A stretch of 64,000 nucleotides of DNA from Paenibacillus sp. cl123 (GCF_900101595.1 NZ_FMYY01000022.1:1-64000); one strand, 5' to 3'; positions 28,406 through 37,462 are shown, numbered from the stretch's first letter. A program made the numbers and translations. The notes: generated by a model not told the origin, from the sequence alone.

Positions 28406-28451
28406 AAAAAGCCCGCGCTTTTCGGATGGCACATCCGGTAAGCGCAGGCTT
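28406..28451 (-). terminator. Terminator of the aminotransferase gene
   Basis: On the minus strand AAGCCTGCGCTT pairs with AAGCGCGGGCTT around an inner CCGGATG/CATCCGA hairpin, then TTTTTG. It lies about 35 bases past the stop at 28485. Confidence 0.75.
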
Positions 28452-28484
28452 GGCGTGGAGCGGTTGACGTTTTGGGCGAGAAGA

Positions 28485-29690
28485 CTAAGACCGGATGGCA
28501 GCGGATTGGAACCGCTTGATCGCCCGGTCCAGCCGTTCGAAGGCGAGCTTCATCTCTTCGCTGTCCGTATGCGTGAAATTGAGGCGCATCGTGTTGGTTT
28601 GCGGCTCGTCGGCGTAGAAGCTGGCGCCCGGCACGAAAGCTACGCCTTCTTCTACGGCGTATTTCATCAGCTCGGTCGTATCGATATGCTCCGGCATCTC
28701 TACCCAGACGAACATGCCGCCCTTGGGCTCGAGCCAGCGGACATCTTCCCAGTTTTGCGCTTGAAGAAGATCAATCATCTGGCGCATCCGCAGCTCATAC
28801 TGCGTCCGGATCAGATCGATATGGCCGTAGATGTCGAAGTGCTCGAAAATCTCGTGAATCGCCTGCTGGTCCATCGTGCTGGAATGAAGATCGGCCGCCT
28901 GCTTGGCGCGTCCGATATGACGGATCACTTCCTGATCGCCGACTACCCAGCCCGTCCGCAGCGCAGGGGCTACGATCTTGGAGAAGGTGCTCGTGTAAAC
29001 GACCGGGTTGCCGTTCGCTTCGCCGCCCAGCGAGAAGATGGAAGGCAGCGGATCGCCTCCGCCGAACCGGAGCTCGCCATAAGGATCGTCCTCCAGAATC
29101 AGCACGTTATTGCGTTTGCAAATATCAAGCGTGCTCTGGCGGCGCTCCAGGCTCCAAGCTTTCCCGGTCGGATTGGCGAAGGTTGGGATAACGTAGACGA
29201 ACTTCGGCTGGTACTGCTTGATCTTGCGCTCCAGATCCTCCGGATTCATCCCGTCGGCATCGCCGTCTACGGACACCAGCTTCGCCTTATGCGACTGGAA
29301 TACCTGGATTGCGGCGAGATATGTCGGCTTCTCCACGAGAATAACGTCGCCCGGATCGACATAGATCTTGGTCAGCAGGTCGATCGCCTGCTGGGACCCG
29401 GTCGTCAGCAGCATGTTGTCGATGCCGGCTTGGATGCCTTTGCGCGCCAGATGCTTGGAGATGCTCTCTCTCAGGGGCGTATAGCCTTCGGTCAGGCCGT
29501 ATTGCAGCACGCCGTTGCCGCGCTCGAAGACGCGGGCGAAGGCGTCGCGTACGGCGTCCACCGGGAAATATTGCTCATTGGGCAGCCCGCCTGCGAGCGA
29601 AATAATGGAACGCCCTTGCGTAAGCTTGAGAATCTCACGAACGGCGGATGATTTGAAGCTGTCGATCGTCTCGGAGAAGCGATATTTCAT
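28485..29690 (-). CDS. PLP-dependent aminotransferase, aminoadipate/AAT-I type
   Basis: A 401-residue fold-type I aminotransferase of the group that includes 2-aminoadipate and branched-chain/aromatic aminotransferases (LysN/KAT II-like). It lacks the GntR head of MocR proteins. Landmarks: 'IISLAGGLPNEQYFPVD' (about residues 29-45), 'LLTTGSQQAIDLL' , 'YVIPTFANPTGKAWSLERR', 'LILEDDPYGELRF' (PLP-contact Asp/Tyr) and 'TSTFSKIVAPALRTGWVVG', whose Lys in TFSKI should hold PLP. ATG 29690 follows AAAGGAG; an in-frame start 14 codons upstream has no site. Being next to leuB and the ilv operon, a role in leucine/valine transamination is possible but unproven. Confidence 0.85.
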   Translation of the reverse strand: MKYRFSETIDSFKSSAVREILKLTQGRSIISLAGGLPNEQYFPVDAVRDAFARVFERGNGVLQYGLTEGYTPLRESISKHLARKGIQAGIDNMLLTTGSQQAIDLLTKIYVDPGDVILVEKPTYLAAIQVFQSHKAKLVSVDGDADGMNPEDLERKIKQYQPKFVYVIPTFANPTGKAWSLERRQSTLDICKRNNVLILEDDPYGELRFGGGDPLPSIFSLGGEANGNPVVYTSTFSKIVAPALRTGWVVGDQEVIRHIGRAKQAADLHSSTMDQQAIHEIFEHFDIYGHIDLIRTQYELRMRQMIDLLQAQNWEDVRWLEPKGGMFVWVEMPEHIDTTELMKYAVEEGVAFVPGASFYADEPQTNTMRLNFTHTDSEEMKLAFERLDRAIKRFQSAAIRS

Positions 29691-29859
29691 CTGTAATGAC
29701 TCCTTTGGAGGGGAATTGAGATTATAAAGCAACCGTTTAACGGGATAGAAGGGTATTAGTATTATTTTAATCCTTTACCGCGCCGATGACAACCGGGAAA
29801 GTGGAAGCGGGTGCTTTCGCTTATAGGCATCGACTATGAAGACCATAGCTTTTATATCT

Positions 29860-29888
29860 TTGTAAACAAAGGACAAGTATGGTATTAA
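29860..29888 (+). promoter_or_regulatory. Candidate leuB promoter
   Basis: TTGTAA (29860-29865), 17 bases, TATTAA (29883-29888), about 39 bases upstream of the leuB ATG. It would give leuB its own transcript with no room for a T-box. Confidence 0.5.
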
Positions 29889-29926
29889 TGAGAGATGGAA
29901 TCGATTACGAGTGGGAGTGAACTGAG

Positions 29927-31006
29927 ATGACTGACGTGAAAAAAATCGCCGTGATCGGCGGAGACGGCATCGGCCCCGAGGTTGTGGCGGAAGCGATCAA
30001 AGTAATGAAGAAAACGGAAGAGCTGTTCGGCTACCAATTTGAATTCGAGCATGGCCTGTTCGGCGGTATCGCCATCGATGAGAAGGGCACGCCGCTGCCG
30101 CAGGAAACGCTTGATCTTTGTAAAGGCGCTGATGCCGTCCTGCTGGGAGCAGTCGGCGGTCCGAAGTGGGACAACAATCCGAAGGAGCTTCGTCCGGAAA
30201 CGGGCCTGCTCGGCATCCGCAAAGCGCTGGGCTTGTTCTCCAACATCCGTCCGGCCAACGTGTTCGACTGTCTGAAGGATGCTTCGACTCTGAAGCCTGA
30301 AGTGCTGGAAGGCACAGACCTGATCGTCGTGCGCGAGCTGACGGGCGGCATTTACTTCGGCGAGAAGTTCCGCCGCGAGGGCGCTCAGGGCGAAGAAGCG
30401 GTCGATACATGCGTATACAATGTGACGGAAGTGGAGCGCATCGTCCGCCAGGCGTTCGATATCGCCCGTACCCGCCGCAAGAAGCTCGCTTCGGTCGATA
30501 AGGCGAACGTGCTGGAGACGTCCCGTCTGTGGCGCGAAGTCGTGAACCGGATCGCTCCGGAATATCCGGATGTCGAGCTGGAGCACGTGCTGGTCGACAA
30601 CTGCGCGATGCAATTGCTGCGCCGTCCGGCGAGCTTCGACGTGATCGTCACCGAGAACATGTTCGGCGACATCTTGAGCGATGAGGCAGCTATGCTGACC
30701 GGCTCGATCGGCATGCTGTCGTCCGCCTCGCTGGGCGAAGGCGCGTTCGGCTTGTACGAGCCGGTACACGGCTCGGCGCCTGACATCGCAGGCCAAGGCA
30801 TCTCGAACCCGATCGCGACGATCCTGTCCGTGGCGCTGATGTATCGTCTGACATTCGGTTATCACGAGGCGGCCGACGCTATCGAGCGCGCCGTTAAGGA
30901 AGTGCTGGATGCAGGCCACCGCACAGGCGATATCGCCGTCGATAAGAGCAAGGCTATCGGCACAGTCGCTATGGGCGATCTGATCGTGAACGCAATCCGC
31001 AAATAA
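29927..31006 (+). CDS. leuB: 3-isopropylmalate dehydrogenase
   Basis: A 359-residue NAD-dependent decarboxylating dehydrogenase for the third step to leucine. Landmarks: '[21 protein letters not shown]' (N-terminus), '[11 protein letters not shown]', '[23 protein letters not shown]' (substrate loop), '[11 protein letters not shown]' with the Tyr, and '[58 protein letters not shown]' with metal acids and NAD site. In Bacillus leuB follows leuA directly and leuCD follows leuB; here leuB stands alone about 5.8 kb from leuA with no leuCD in view. GGGAGTG lies before the ATG. Confidence 0.95.
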   Translation: MTDVKKIAVIGGDGIGPEVVAEAIKVMKKTEELFGYQFEFEHGLFGGIAIDEKGTPLPQETLDLCKGADAVLLGAVGGPKWDNNPKELRPETGLLGIRKALGLFSNIRPANVFDCLKDASTLKPEVLEGTDLIVVRELTGGIYFGEKFRREGAQGEEAVDTCVYNVTEVERIVRQAFDIARTRRKKLASVDKANVLETSRLWREVVNRIAPEYPDVELEHVLVDNCAMQLLRRPASFDVIVTENMFGDILSDEAAMLTGSIGMLSSASLGEGAFGLYEPVHGSAPDIAGQGISNPIATILSVALMYRLTFGYHEAADAIERAVKEVLDAGHRTGDIAVDKSKAIGTVAMGDLIVNAIRK

Positions 31007-31029
31007 AGCAGCTAAAGATATGCAACGAG

Positions 31030-31067
31030 AGAAGCTCTTGACGGCATGAGGATGCCGAAGAGCTTCT
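31030..31067 (+). terminator. Hairpin after leuB
   Basis: AGAAGCTCTT (31030-31039) pairs with AAGAGCTTCT (31058-31067) with an inner GGCAT/ATGCC pair. The T-run is weak (TCGCG), so it may attenuate or stabilise the mRNA. Confidence 0.5.
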
Positions 31068-31139
31068 TCGCGTTATGAGGGACCTGGATTTAAGCGAAGC
31101 AGGCTGAAAACTTGAGGAAGAAGGAGCTGTACATACACG

Positions 31140-32255
31140 ATGAGCCGAGAGGATAAGCAGGTAAAAGGGGGCGTCCAGGCTACCCAGCTGGACGAACATA
31201 TGAAGCTTCAGGGGATCGCCGCAGAGGGGCTTGTCTGGCATAGTCCGGATAATGCGCCGTTCCGGTTGGCCGGCTTTCCCTGGTTCGGGCAGGACGGCCG
31301 TTACGCCCGTCTACCTGAACGCACGGAGGAAACGCTGCCGCCTGCAGTCGTTCAACTGGCCGCTTGTACAGCCGGGGGGCAGATCCATATGCGCACGGAT
31401 TCGACCAGATTGGCCTTGAGGGTCAAGCTTGCGGGCGTGGCTGGGATGTACCATATGCCGGCCACGGGACAATGCGGCTTCGATTGTTACCTGGGACCGA
31501 GCGGGGAGAAGCATTACCTCTCTACGACCCGATACGATCACAAGCTGGACGCATTCGAAGCCGATCTGTGGAAGGGGCTGCCCAAGGAGCTGCGTCATGT
31601 CACGATCAACTTTCCTCTCTATCAGGGCGTGGAGGAGGTAAGCATCGGACTGGATGAAGACGCCGTGCTGCTGCCGCCTGAGCCTTATGTACGGCCAGAC
31701 AAGGTCGTCTTGTACGGAACTTCGATTACCCAGGGAGGATGCGCTTCAAGACCAGGGATGGCTTATACGAATATCGTCAGCCGCAACCTGAATCTGGAGT
31801 TCGTCAATCTGGGCTTCTCCGGCAGCGGCAAGGGGGAACCCGAGGTAGCCCGCACGATTGCGGGGATTCCGGACCCTGCGCTGTACGTGCTTGACTATGA
31901 GGCCAACTGCGGCGATTACGACAGGCTGGCGGAAACGATGCCCGCCTTTATCCGGATTCTTCGCGATGCCCATCCCGAAGTGCCGATCCTGGTCGTATCC
32001 CGGATCGTATACCCGAATGAACGCTTCTATCCGGAGGCGGCAGCGGCCCGGCTGCGCCGTCGCGAGCTGCAGTCCGGGATCGTCGCAAGCCTGCGCGAGC
32101 AGGGGGACAGGAACGTCCATTTCCTGGACGGAGAAAGCCTGATGGGCATCGAGGGACATGAAGGAACGGTGGACGCCTGTCATCCGACCGACCTGGGCTT
32201 CAGCCAAATGGCGCAAGGCATTGAGCCTAAGCTCAGAGAGCTGCTGGGGCTGTAG
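31140..32255 (+). CDS. SGNH/GDSL hydrolase with GxDLY-type N-terminal domain
   Basis: A 371-residue probable esterase. The first 170 residues form a jelly-roll-like module with the sequence CGFDCYLG near residue 115, as in the GxDLY domain that precedes SGNH hydrolases. The catalytic half has block I 'VVLYGTSITQGGCASRPGMAY' (nucleophile Ser, about residue 194, in GTSITQG rather than GDS), block II 'NLGFSGSGKGEPEVA' , block III 'YVLDYEANC' and block V 'DACHPTDLGF' (catalytic Asp and His, about 345-348). All four blocks are present, so it should be active, on an unknown ester such as an acetylated glycan. No signal peptide is visible. AAGGAG precedes the ATG. Confidence 0.8.
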   Translation: MSREDKQVKGGVQATQLDEHMKLQGIAAEGLVWHSPDNAPFRLAGFPWFGQDGRYARLPERTEETLPPAVVQLAACTAGGQIHMRTDSTRLALRVKLAGVAGMYHMPATGQCGFDCYLGPSGEKHYLSTTRYDHKLDAFEADLWKGLPKELRHVTINFPLYQGVEEVSIGLDEDAVLLPPEPYVRPDKVVLYGTSITQGGCASRPGMAYTNIVSRNLNLEFVNLGFSGSGKGEPEVARTIAGIPDPALYVLDYEANCGDYDRLAETMPAFIRILRDAHPEVPILVVSRIVYPNERFYPEAAAARLRRRELQSGIVASLREQGDRNVHFLDGESLMGIEGHEGTVDACHPTDLGFSQMAQGIEPKLRELLGL

Positions 32256-32302
32256 TCGCCGCCCCGGCCATTCGTAGGCCGGGCCCCGGGCCGCGCCGCC
32301 GC

Positions 32303-33691
32303 TTACTTCAGCAGCTTCTTGACCCACTTCAGCTTGTCTTTATAGGGAGGAAACACAAGCCCGGGCTCGAACCTCGTGCTTTTGTGCACGATGCTCTTGC
32401 GATGGGAGAAGACGTCGAAGCTGTGCTTTCCGTGATAGGCTCCGACGCCCGAGCTGCCCACGCCGCCGAACGGGAGATGGGGATTGGCTACATGCATTAG
32501 CGTATCGTTGACGCAGCCCCCGCCAAAGGAAACCCGGCTGATGACCTGCTTCTCCACCTCCTTGCTTTCCGTGAAGACATAGAGGGCCAGCGGCTTGGGT
32601 CTGGCCCGGATTGCCGCGATGGCCTCATCCAGTTGGTCGTAGGTCAGGATGGGCAAGATCGGCCCGAAGATTTCATCGGCCATCGCGGCGTCGTCCCAGG
32701 CTGCGAGCAGCAGCGTAGGCTCGATGTACAGAGCTTCGCGGTCGATGCGCCCCCCATAGGCGATCCGCTCCCGGTCCTGCTCCAGGATGGCTGCCAGCCG
32801 ATCAAAGTGGCGCAGATTGACGATTCTGCCGTAATCGTCGCTTGCCGACGCATCGGGACCGTAGAAGCCGGCGATCGTTTCTTTCATCTTCGCAAGCAGC
32901 TCGTCTCTGACCTCCCTCTGAACAAGCACATAGTCGGGCGCGATGCATGTTTGCCCCGCATTGGTCAGCTTGCCCCAGAGAATGCGTTTCGCGGCCAGCT
33001 CGAGCTTGGCGGTGGTATCGACGATAACGGGGCTTTTGCCGCCGAGCTCCAGAGTGACCGGAACCAGATGGCGCGCAGCAGCCTCCATCACGAGCTTCCC
33101 CACCGGCACGCTGCCGGTGAAGAAGATATAATCGAACGGAGCGTGAATCAATAGGGAGGTCGTTTCCTTCTCTCCCTCGATCACCCGGATGTACGCCTCC
33201 TCGAAGGTGTCACCGATTAGTCTGCGGATGACCGCCGACACGCTCGGGGTATGCTCCGACGGCTTGAGCGCCGCGCAGTTGCCGGCGGCTATCGCGCCGA
33301 TCAGCGGTTCCATGACCAATTGGAACGGATAATTAAACGGGCCGATGATCAGGACCGTGCCGTAAGGCTCGCTGACGATCCGGCTGGATGACGGGAATAA
33401 AGCGAGCGGTGTGGGCACTTTTTGCGGCTTCATCCATTTGCCCAGATGCTTCTTCATGTCCCGGATGCTTTGCTGAACAAAGCTGATTTCCGTCGTGAAC
33501 GCTTCGAACTCGCTCTTGCGCAGATCTTGCCGGAGGGCGGCGAGCAGCTGCGGCTCCGCGCGCCGGATCGCTTCCAGCAGCTTGTTCAGCTGCTCCAGGC
33601 GGAAGCTGAGATCGCGAGTTCGTCCGCTGTGGAAAAATTGACGATGCTCCTGCAGCATAAGCTGCAGACGGGATTCGGTAAGCTGATCCAT
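32303..33691 (-). CDS. Aldehyde dehydrogenase, class 3-like (YwdH type)
   Basis: A 462-residue NAD(P)-dependent aldehyde dehydrogenase of the short class 3 group, similar in size to Bacillus YwdH (about 456). Visible are 'VLIIGPFNYPFQLVMEPLIGAIAAGNCAALKPSEHTP' (about residues 105-141), 'FFTGSVPVGKLVMEAAARHLVPVTLELGGKSPVIV' with the catalytic-base Glu in LELGG, 'NAGQTCIAPDYVLV' with the nucleophile Cys (about residue 242) and 'PFGGVGSSGVGAYHGKHSF' near the C-terminus. ATG 33691 follows GGGAG by 10 bases. Class 3 enzymes take medium-chain fatty or aromatic aldehydes; the neighbouring peroxide-linked gene is compatible with detoxifying lipid aldehydes. Confidence 0.88.
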   Translation of the reverse strand: MDQLTESRLQLMLQEHRQFFHSGRTRDLSFRLEQLNKLLEAIRRAEPQLLAALRQDLRKSEFEAFTTEISFVQQSIRDMKKHLGKWMKPQKVPTPLALFPSSSRIVSEPYGTVLIIGPFNYPFQLVMEPLIGAIAAGNCAALKPSEHTPSVSAVIRRLIGDTFEEAYIRVIEGEKETTSLLIHAPFDYIFFTGSVPVGKLVMEAAARHLVPVTLELGGKSPVIVDTTAKLELAAKRILWGKLTNAGQTCIAPDYVLVQREVRDELLAKMKETIAGFYGPDASASDDYGRIVNLRHFDRLAAILEQDRERIAYGGRIDREALYIEPTLLLAAWDDAAMADEIFGPILPILTYDQLDEAIAAIRARPKPLALYVFTESKEVEKQVISRVSFGGGCVNDTLMHVANPHLPFGGVGSSGVGAYHGKHSFDVFSHRKSIVHKSTRFEPGLVFPPYKDKLKWVKKLLK

Positions 33692-33812
33692 CGTGTGAGG
33701 CTCCCTTCGCGTGTCGATACGGGCCGAACAGTTTATTATATTGTAGACGGGAAGCCCTCTTTGTACAAATCGGCGCACCGGGGATGAGGCCGGCTGTGAT
33801 CCGGATTCCAGA

Positions 33813-33827
33813 TTATAATGATTATAA
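33813..33827. promoter_or_regulatory. Perfect PerR box
   Basis: TTATAATGATTATAA matches the Bacillus PerR consensus TTATAATNATTATAA at every fixed position. It lies 19 bases upstream of the -35 of the peroxiredoxin promoter. PerR senses hydrogen peroxide through iron-catalysed oxidation and represses detoxification genes. Confidence 0.8.
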
Positions 33828-33846
33828 TCAAATAATTACTTCAATC

Positions 33847-33875
33847 TTGACTTCATTTTCAGTGAATGATACGAT
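33847..33875 (+). promoter_or_regulatory. Peroxiredoxin promoter
   Basis: TTGACT (33847-33852), 17 bases, TACGAT (33870-33875). It lies between the PerR box and the Fur-like box, 43 bases before the start codon. Confidence 0.7.
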
Positions 33876-33893
33876 TTGTCTTGTGATAATAGT

Positions 33894-33908
33894 TATCAAC
33901 AGGGAGGA
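33894..33908. promoter_or_regulatory. Fur-like box in the peroxiredoxin leader
   Basis: TGATAATAGTTATCA matches the 7-1-7 Fur consensus TGATAATNATTATCA in all but one position (G for A). It lies downstream of the promoter, just before the ribosome site GGGAGG, where a bound repressor would block transcription. Confidence 0.55.
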
Positions 33909-33917
33909 ATCAAGGAC

Positions 33918-34466
33918 ATGGCAGAACGTTTGGTAGGTAAACCGGCTCCTGATTTTACATTGGAAACCGCACTGGGCGACGGCACGGACTTTGGCAAAGT
34001 CTCCCTTTCGGATTACAAAGGCAAATGGCTCGTATTGTTTTTCTACCCGCTCGACTTCACCTTTGTTTGCCCGACGGAAATTACTGCGCTCAGCGATGCC
34101 GCCGGGCAATTCAAGGCCGTCAATGCCGAAATTCTCGGTGTATCCGTAGACAGCAAGCATTCCCATCGCGCGTGGATCAACACGCCGGTCGACTCCAACG
34201 GCTTGGGCAAGCTGAACTTCCCGCTCGGAGCGGATCTGACGAAGTCCGTCGCCCGCGATTACGGTGTATTGATCGAAGATGAAGGCGTTGCGCTACGCGG
34301 CTTGTTCATTATCAATCCTGAGGGCGAGCTGCAGTATCAGGTCGTTCACCACAACAACGTCGGCCGCAGCGTCGAAGAAACTTACCGTGTGCTCGAGGCT
34401 CTTCAATCCGGCGGCTTGTGCCCGATCGGCTGGAAGAAAGGCGATAAGCACCTGGTGGCGAAGTAA
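33918..34466 (+). CDS. 2-Cys peroxiredoxin (AhpC/YkuU-like)
   Basis: A 182-residue typical 2-Cys peroxiredoxin that reduces hydrogen peroxide and organic peroxides. The peroxidatic Cys is in 'FFYPLDFTFVCPTEITALSD' (about residue 52), with the conserved Pro/Thr ahead of it, and the resolving Cys is in 'GGLCPIGWKKGDKHL' (about residue 170). There is no AhpF partner nearby, so it probably uses thioredoxin. ATG 33918 follows GGGAGG; a start 14 codons upstream would overlap the Fur-like box. Regulation by PerR, and perhaps Fur, is inferred from the boxes upstream. Confidence 0.92.
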   Translation: MAERLVGKPAPDFTLETALGDGTDFGKVSLSDYKGKWLVLFFYPLDFTFVCPTEITALSDAAGQFKAVNAEILGVSVDSKHSHRAWINTPVDSNGLGKLNFPLGADLTKSVARDYGVLIEDEGVALRGLFIINPEGELQYQVVHHNNVGRSVEETYRVLEALQSGGLCPIGWKKGDKHLVAK

Positions 34467-34491
34467 GCCGCCGCAAGAGCTGGATCGATTT

Positions 34492-34531
34492 AACCCCTCT
34501 GTTCGCCATCAGGGCGAGCTTGGGGGTTTTT
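34492..34531 (+). terminator. Terminator after peroxiredoxin
   Basis: AACCCC...GGGGTTTTT with an inner TCGCC/GGCGA stem, 25 bases after the stop. Confidence 0.75.
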
Positions 34532-34579
34532 GCACGCTAAGAGCGCCAAGGCGCCAGGAGAGAAAGGGGCCATCACCGG

Positions 34580-34963
34580 ATGGAAATTGTTCAGGAGTAC
34601 AAGTACAGCGAAGGCCATATTTGGGTTCGCATAGACGGCAATCGGGCGACGATCGGACTAACCGATTTTGCGCAGGAGGAATTCGGCATCATCGTGTTCA
34701 TCGAGCTTCCGGAAGTCGGAGAGAAGCTGACAGCCGGCGAGCCGCTTGGCAGCATGGAGTCCGTGAAGACGGTGACCGAGCTGTATGCGCCGCTGTCGGG
34801 CCAAGTGCTGGATATTAACCGGGAGCTCGGCAGCAACCCGGGGCTGATCAACATGTCTCCTTACCACAAGGGCTGGATTTTGACTATGGCCCTCGAGGAT
34901 CCCTCGGAATTGGACGGCCTGTGGGATGCGGCCCGGTATGAGCAGACGTATGCCCACGAATAG
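34580..34963 (+). CDS. gcvH: Glycine cleavage system H protein
   Basis: A 127-residue lipoyl carrier. The lipoylated Lys is in 'GSMESVKTVTELYAPLSGQVLDIN' (about residue 62) and the family start 'YKYSEGHIWVRIDGNRATIGLTDFAQEEFG' is clear. It shuttles the aminomethyl group between the P, T and L proteins. None of gcvT or gcvP is adjacent. In Bacillus, GcvH is also the intermediate through which lipoyl groups are passed to the 2-oxoacid dehydrogenases (LipM to GcvH to LipL), which may explain a stand-alone copy. AAAGGGG precedes the ATG. Confidence 0.93.
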   Translation: MEIVQEYKYSEGHIWVRIDGNRATIGLTDFAQEEFGIIVFIELPEVGEKLTAGEPLGSMESVKTVTELYAPLSGQVLDINRELGSNPGLINMSPYHKGWILTMALEDPSELDGLWDAARYEQTYAHE

Positions 34964-34984
34964 GGCGGCAGCCTGGCAATGACA

Positions 34985-35018
34985 CAGCTCAAGCTGAAGA
35001 CAAGCTTGAGCTGTTTTT
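34985..35018 (+). terminator. Terminator of gcvH
   Basis: CAGCTCAAGCT (34985-34995), 7-base loop, AGCTTGAGCTG (35003-35013), then TTTTT. A textbook rho-independent site. Confidence 0.92.
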
Positions 35019-35131
35019 GCAGCAGTTTTCGCATCACACTGGATATGTGATTGTGATTATGTGTTATTATTATTAACAGTTTGAATAATTCATATCATAT
35101 TCGACGTATCCGACGCGTTAGGAGTGAGATA

Positions 35132-37384
35132 TTGAAGTTTCGAAATCTTGTCGATACTAAAATAGCATTTCGCAAATACTTGTTATTGTTTTTTTTAACG
35201 ATACTAATTCCTACTATTGCCCTCTTAAGTCTTCAAATCTATAACAAATATCAGGACAGCATCCTGCGAACAGATGAGATTTCTGAAGCTGTTCTTAAGT
35301 CTGTTGCCCGTAATCTTGAGCTCATGTTGGAGCAAATCGAACAAATGACGCTGCAGACTTCAATGTCTCCGAATGTTCTCGAGCTGTTAACAAGGCCTCA
35401 CGATCTTCCAGCATATCGCTATGCCGAGGTTAAGGACCAGCTGGGAACGTGGATAAATTCTAATTCTTTGTTTGAGTCCATCTATTTGGATATCAGACAG
35501 AATGCGAAGGTGTTGACGGTTCAAGAGGGTCTGTATGATAGAGAAAGGTTTTACGACAAGACCTTCCTCATGGAGGTTGCCGAGCTGCCTTCCGAATTTC
35601 CGCGTTCTTGGGCAGGCGTACGTCAGCAGCCTGGGGGCTCTGGCAAGGAGGTGCTGTCATTTGTCAGACCCGTGCCGATTACGGAGAGAATCGCTCTAGG
35701 CTACCTGATTGTCAATATAGACAAAACCAGGTTTATGAACATGCTGATGAATATGAACTCCCAAATGTCAGGTCAGCTGATTGTTGGAGATCCCGGGAAT
35801 CATCTGGTTTCTTCGAGTGTGGACGGTATAGATATACAGAAAGTATTTTCCAAGATAAAGCCTGGAATCGAATATACCGATGTCGTGGAACTGGACGGAG
35901 TCCGATACAAGCTCAATGGATTTAAAAGTGTCACAAACCACTGGACATTGCTGGAAGTCATGCCGGTCAATCCTTATATGCAAGCGCTATCAGGAGCTAT
36001 TCAGCAAGCTATAATCATTCTAGCCATCGTGATCTTGCTGGGCGTAGGATTGTCTTATTTGTTCGCGTCGATTCTGTACAATCCATGGAAACACTTGGCT
36101 ACGAAGCTGCAAGGCTATGTCAAGCAAAATACGGAGGATAACGGAGACGCCTATGAGGTTGTGAATCGAGCGATTCATAACTTAATTGCAAAGATCCGTC
36201 AGAACGAACCGATCGTCCGTGACCACGTTGTCTATGATTGGCTCCATCACCAGTATCCTGATGATCTTTATACGCCAGCGCAGGCCTTTGCTGATGCCGG
36301 CATTCACTTCGTATCTCCCCATCATGCCGTACTTGTCGTCGTTGATGAGAATAGGCAGGATCGGGAAAAGGCAAACGGCGATACCCTCTTTCTATTCAGC
36401 TTGGCTGAGGATGAGCTGTTTACCAGGTTTAAGGCGGCAGGCACCATGATTGATAACGGCAAATTTGCGTTTATTCTCAATTTCGACCGCAACGCATTCG
36501 ACGACGAACTCATGGCCGACCTGGAGGATGCCTGCCGTTCCATTCAGCAGAAGGCTCATACTCGCTTGAAGGCTGATCTGGGCTTTTTTGTCAGCGGCAT
36601 TCAGCCGCTATCCCATCTTTCCGAAGCCTTTGAACAAGTGAAGCGGGCAATCGCGTATAAGGCTTTTCTGCCGCAATCCGCGGTCTATTTTGTTGAGGAG
36701 TCTAATGAATCCGGTCAATTCCAGTACCCGGCGGGCTATCAGAAGAAAATGATTAATTTGATTCTTGCCGGAGACAGGGACAAGGTTGAACAGTATATGA
36801 CCGAGCTGTTTGCGCAATATTTGCAGAGCAGGGACGCGCCGTATCCTAAATTACTGCAAATGATCATGATATTAATGAGCCAAATACTTGGAGCGCTCGC
36901 GCAGGAAGGGTATGATATAGAGCCTTTAATAGATCAGGTCGATCTGTTTCAATTGCAGCAGTGTCAGAACCAGCAGGAATTAAAACGGATGCTCCTGCTT
37001 CAGATCGGTCAAATTATGGACTACTTGTTCATGGTAGGAAAGCAAACGGAAGACAGCAACCCTCTGGTAAGTCAAGCTCTGGCCTATATGGAAGAGCATT
37101 ATGCCAGCAACCTTTCGATTTCTGAGATTGCCGCGCATATCGGGGTCAGTCCTTCTCACTTGAGTCGCATATTTAAGGTGCAGGTAGGCAAGTCGCCGAT
37201 CGAATATTTAACGGAGCTTCGCGTATCTGCAAGCAAAACGCTGTTGAAAGATAAAGGCAAGTCGCTGCAGCAAATTAGCGAATTGATTGGTTATAACGAT
37301 GCACAAACCTTTATCCGCACGTTTAAGAAAACGGAAGGGATGACGCCGGGCGAATATCGCAAAAAAGTAATAAACCATTCTTGA
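35132..37384 (+). CDS. Membrane-anchored AraC-family regulator of the glycan locus
   Basis: A 750-residue one-component sensor and activator. Near the N-terminus is a membrane helix ('YLLLFFLTILIPTIALLSLQIY', about residues 15-36), then a sensor of about 250 residues outside the membrane, a second helix ('AIIILAIVILLGVGLSYLFASILY', about 292-315), a helical cytoplasmic linker and a C-terminal AraC/XylS double helix-turn-helix ('NLSISEIAAHIGVSPSHLSRIFKVQVGKSPIEYLTELRV', 'LQQISELIGYNDAQTFIRTFKKTEGMTPGEYRKK'). Such proteins are common beside Lpl-type transporters in Paenibacillus. TTG 35132 follows AGGAG by 7 bases; a TTG at 35081 has no site. It probably senses an extracellular carbohydrate and activates the transporter genes downstream. 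Confidence 0.85.
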   Translation: MKFRNLVDTKIAFRKYLLLFFLTILIPTIALLSLQIYNKYQDSILRTDEISEAVLKSVARNLELMLEQIEQMTLQTSMSPNVLELLTRPHDLPAYRYAEVKDQLGTWINSNSLFESIYLDIRQNAKVLTVQEGLYDRERFYDKTFLMEVAELPSEFPRSWAGVRQQPGGSGKEVLSFVRPVPITERIALGYLIVNIDKTRFMNMLMNMNSQMSGQLIVGDPGNHLVSSSVDGIDIQKVFSKIKPGIEYTDVVELDGVRYKLNGFKSVTNHWTLLEVMPVNPYMQALSGAIQQAIIILAIVILLGVGLSYLFASILYNPWKHLATKLQGYVKQNTEDNGDAYEVVNRAIHNLIAKIRQNEPIVRDHVVYDWLHHQYPDDLYTPAQAFADAGIHFVSPHHAVLVVVDENRQDREKANGDTLFLFSLAEDELFTRFKAAGTMIDNGKFAFILNFDRNAFDDELMADLEDACRSIQQKAHTRLKADLGFFVSGIQPLSHLSEAFEQVKRAIAYKAFLPQSAVYFVEESNESGQFQYPAGYQKKMINLILAGDRDKVEQYMTELFAQYLQSRDAPYPKLLQMIMILMSQILGALAQEGYDIEPLIDQVDLFQLQQCQNQQELKRMLLLQIGQIMDYLFMVGKQTEDSNPLVSQALAYMEEHYASNLSISEIAAHIGVSPSHLSRIFKVQVGKSPIEYLTELRVSASKTLLKDKGKSLQQISELIGYNDAQTFIRTFKKTEGMTPGEYRKKVINHS

Positions 37385-37402
37385 TGGGAGTGGTTTATTT
37401 TT
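37369..37402 (+). terminator. Terminator overlapping the regulator's stop codon
   Basis: AATAAACCA (37369-37377) and TGGTTTATT (37391-37399), then TTTT. The left arm lies inside the last codons of the AraC-type gene. Confidence 0.8.
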
Positions 37403-37447
37403 GATTTTCGGCTATTTTTATCGAAATACGTCCATGAGAATCAAATT

Positions 37448-37462
37448 GTCGTTATATACGAC
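37448..37462. promoter_or_regulatory. Inverted repeat upstream of the transporter genes
   Basis: GTCGT (37448-37452), TATAT, ACGAC (37458-37462), 64 bases before the first permease gene. It could be a protein site for the locus or part of a promoter; no further evidence. Confidence 0.3.
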
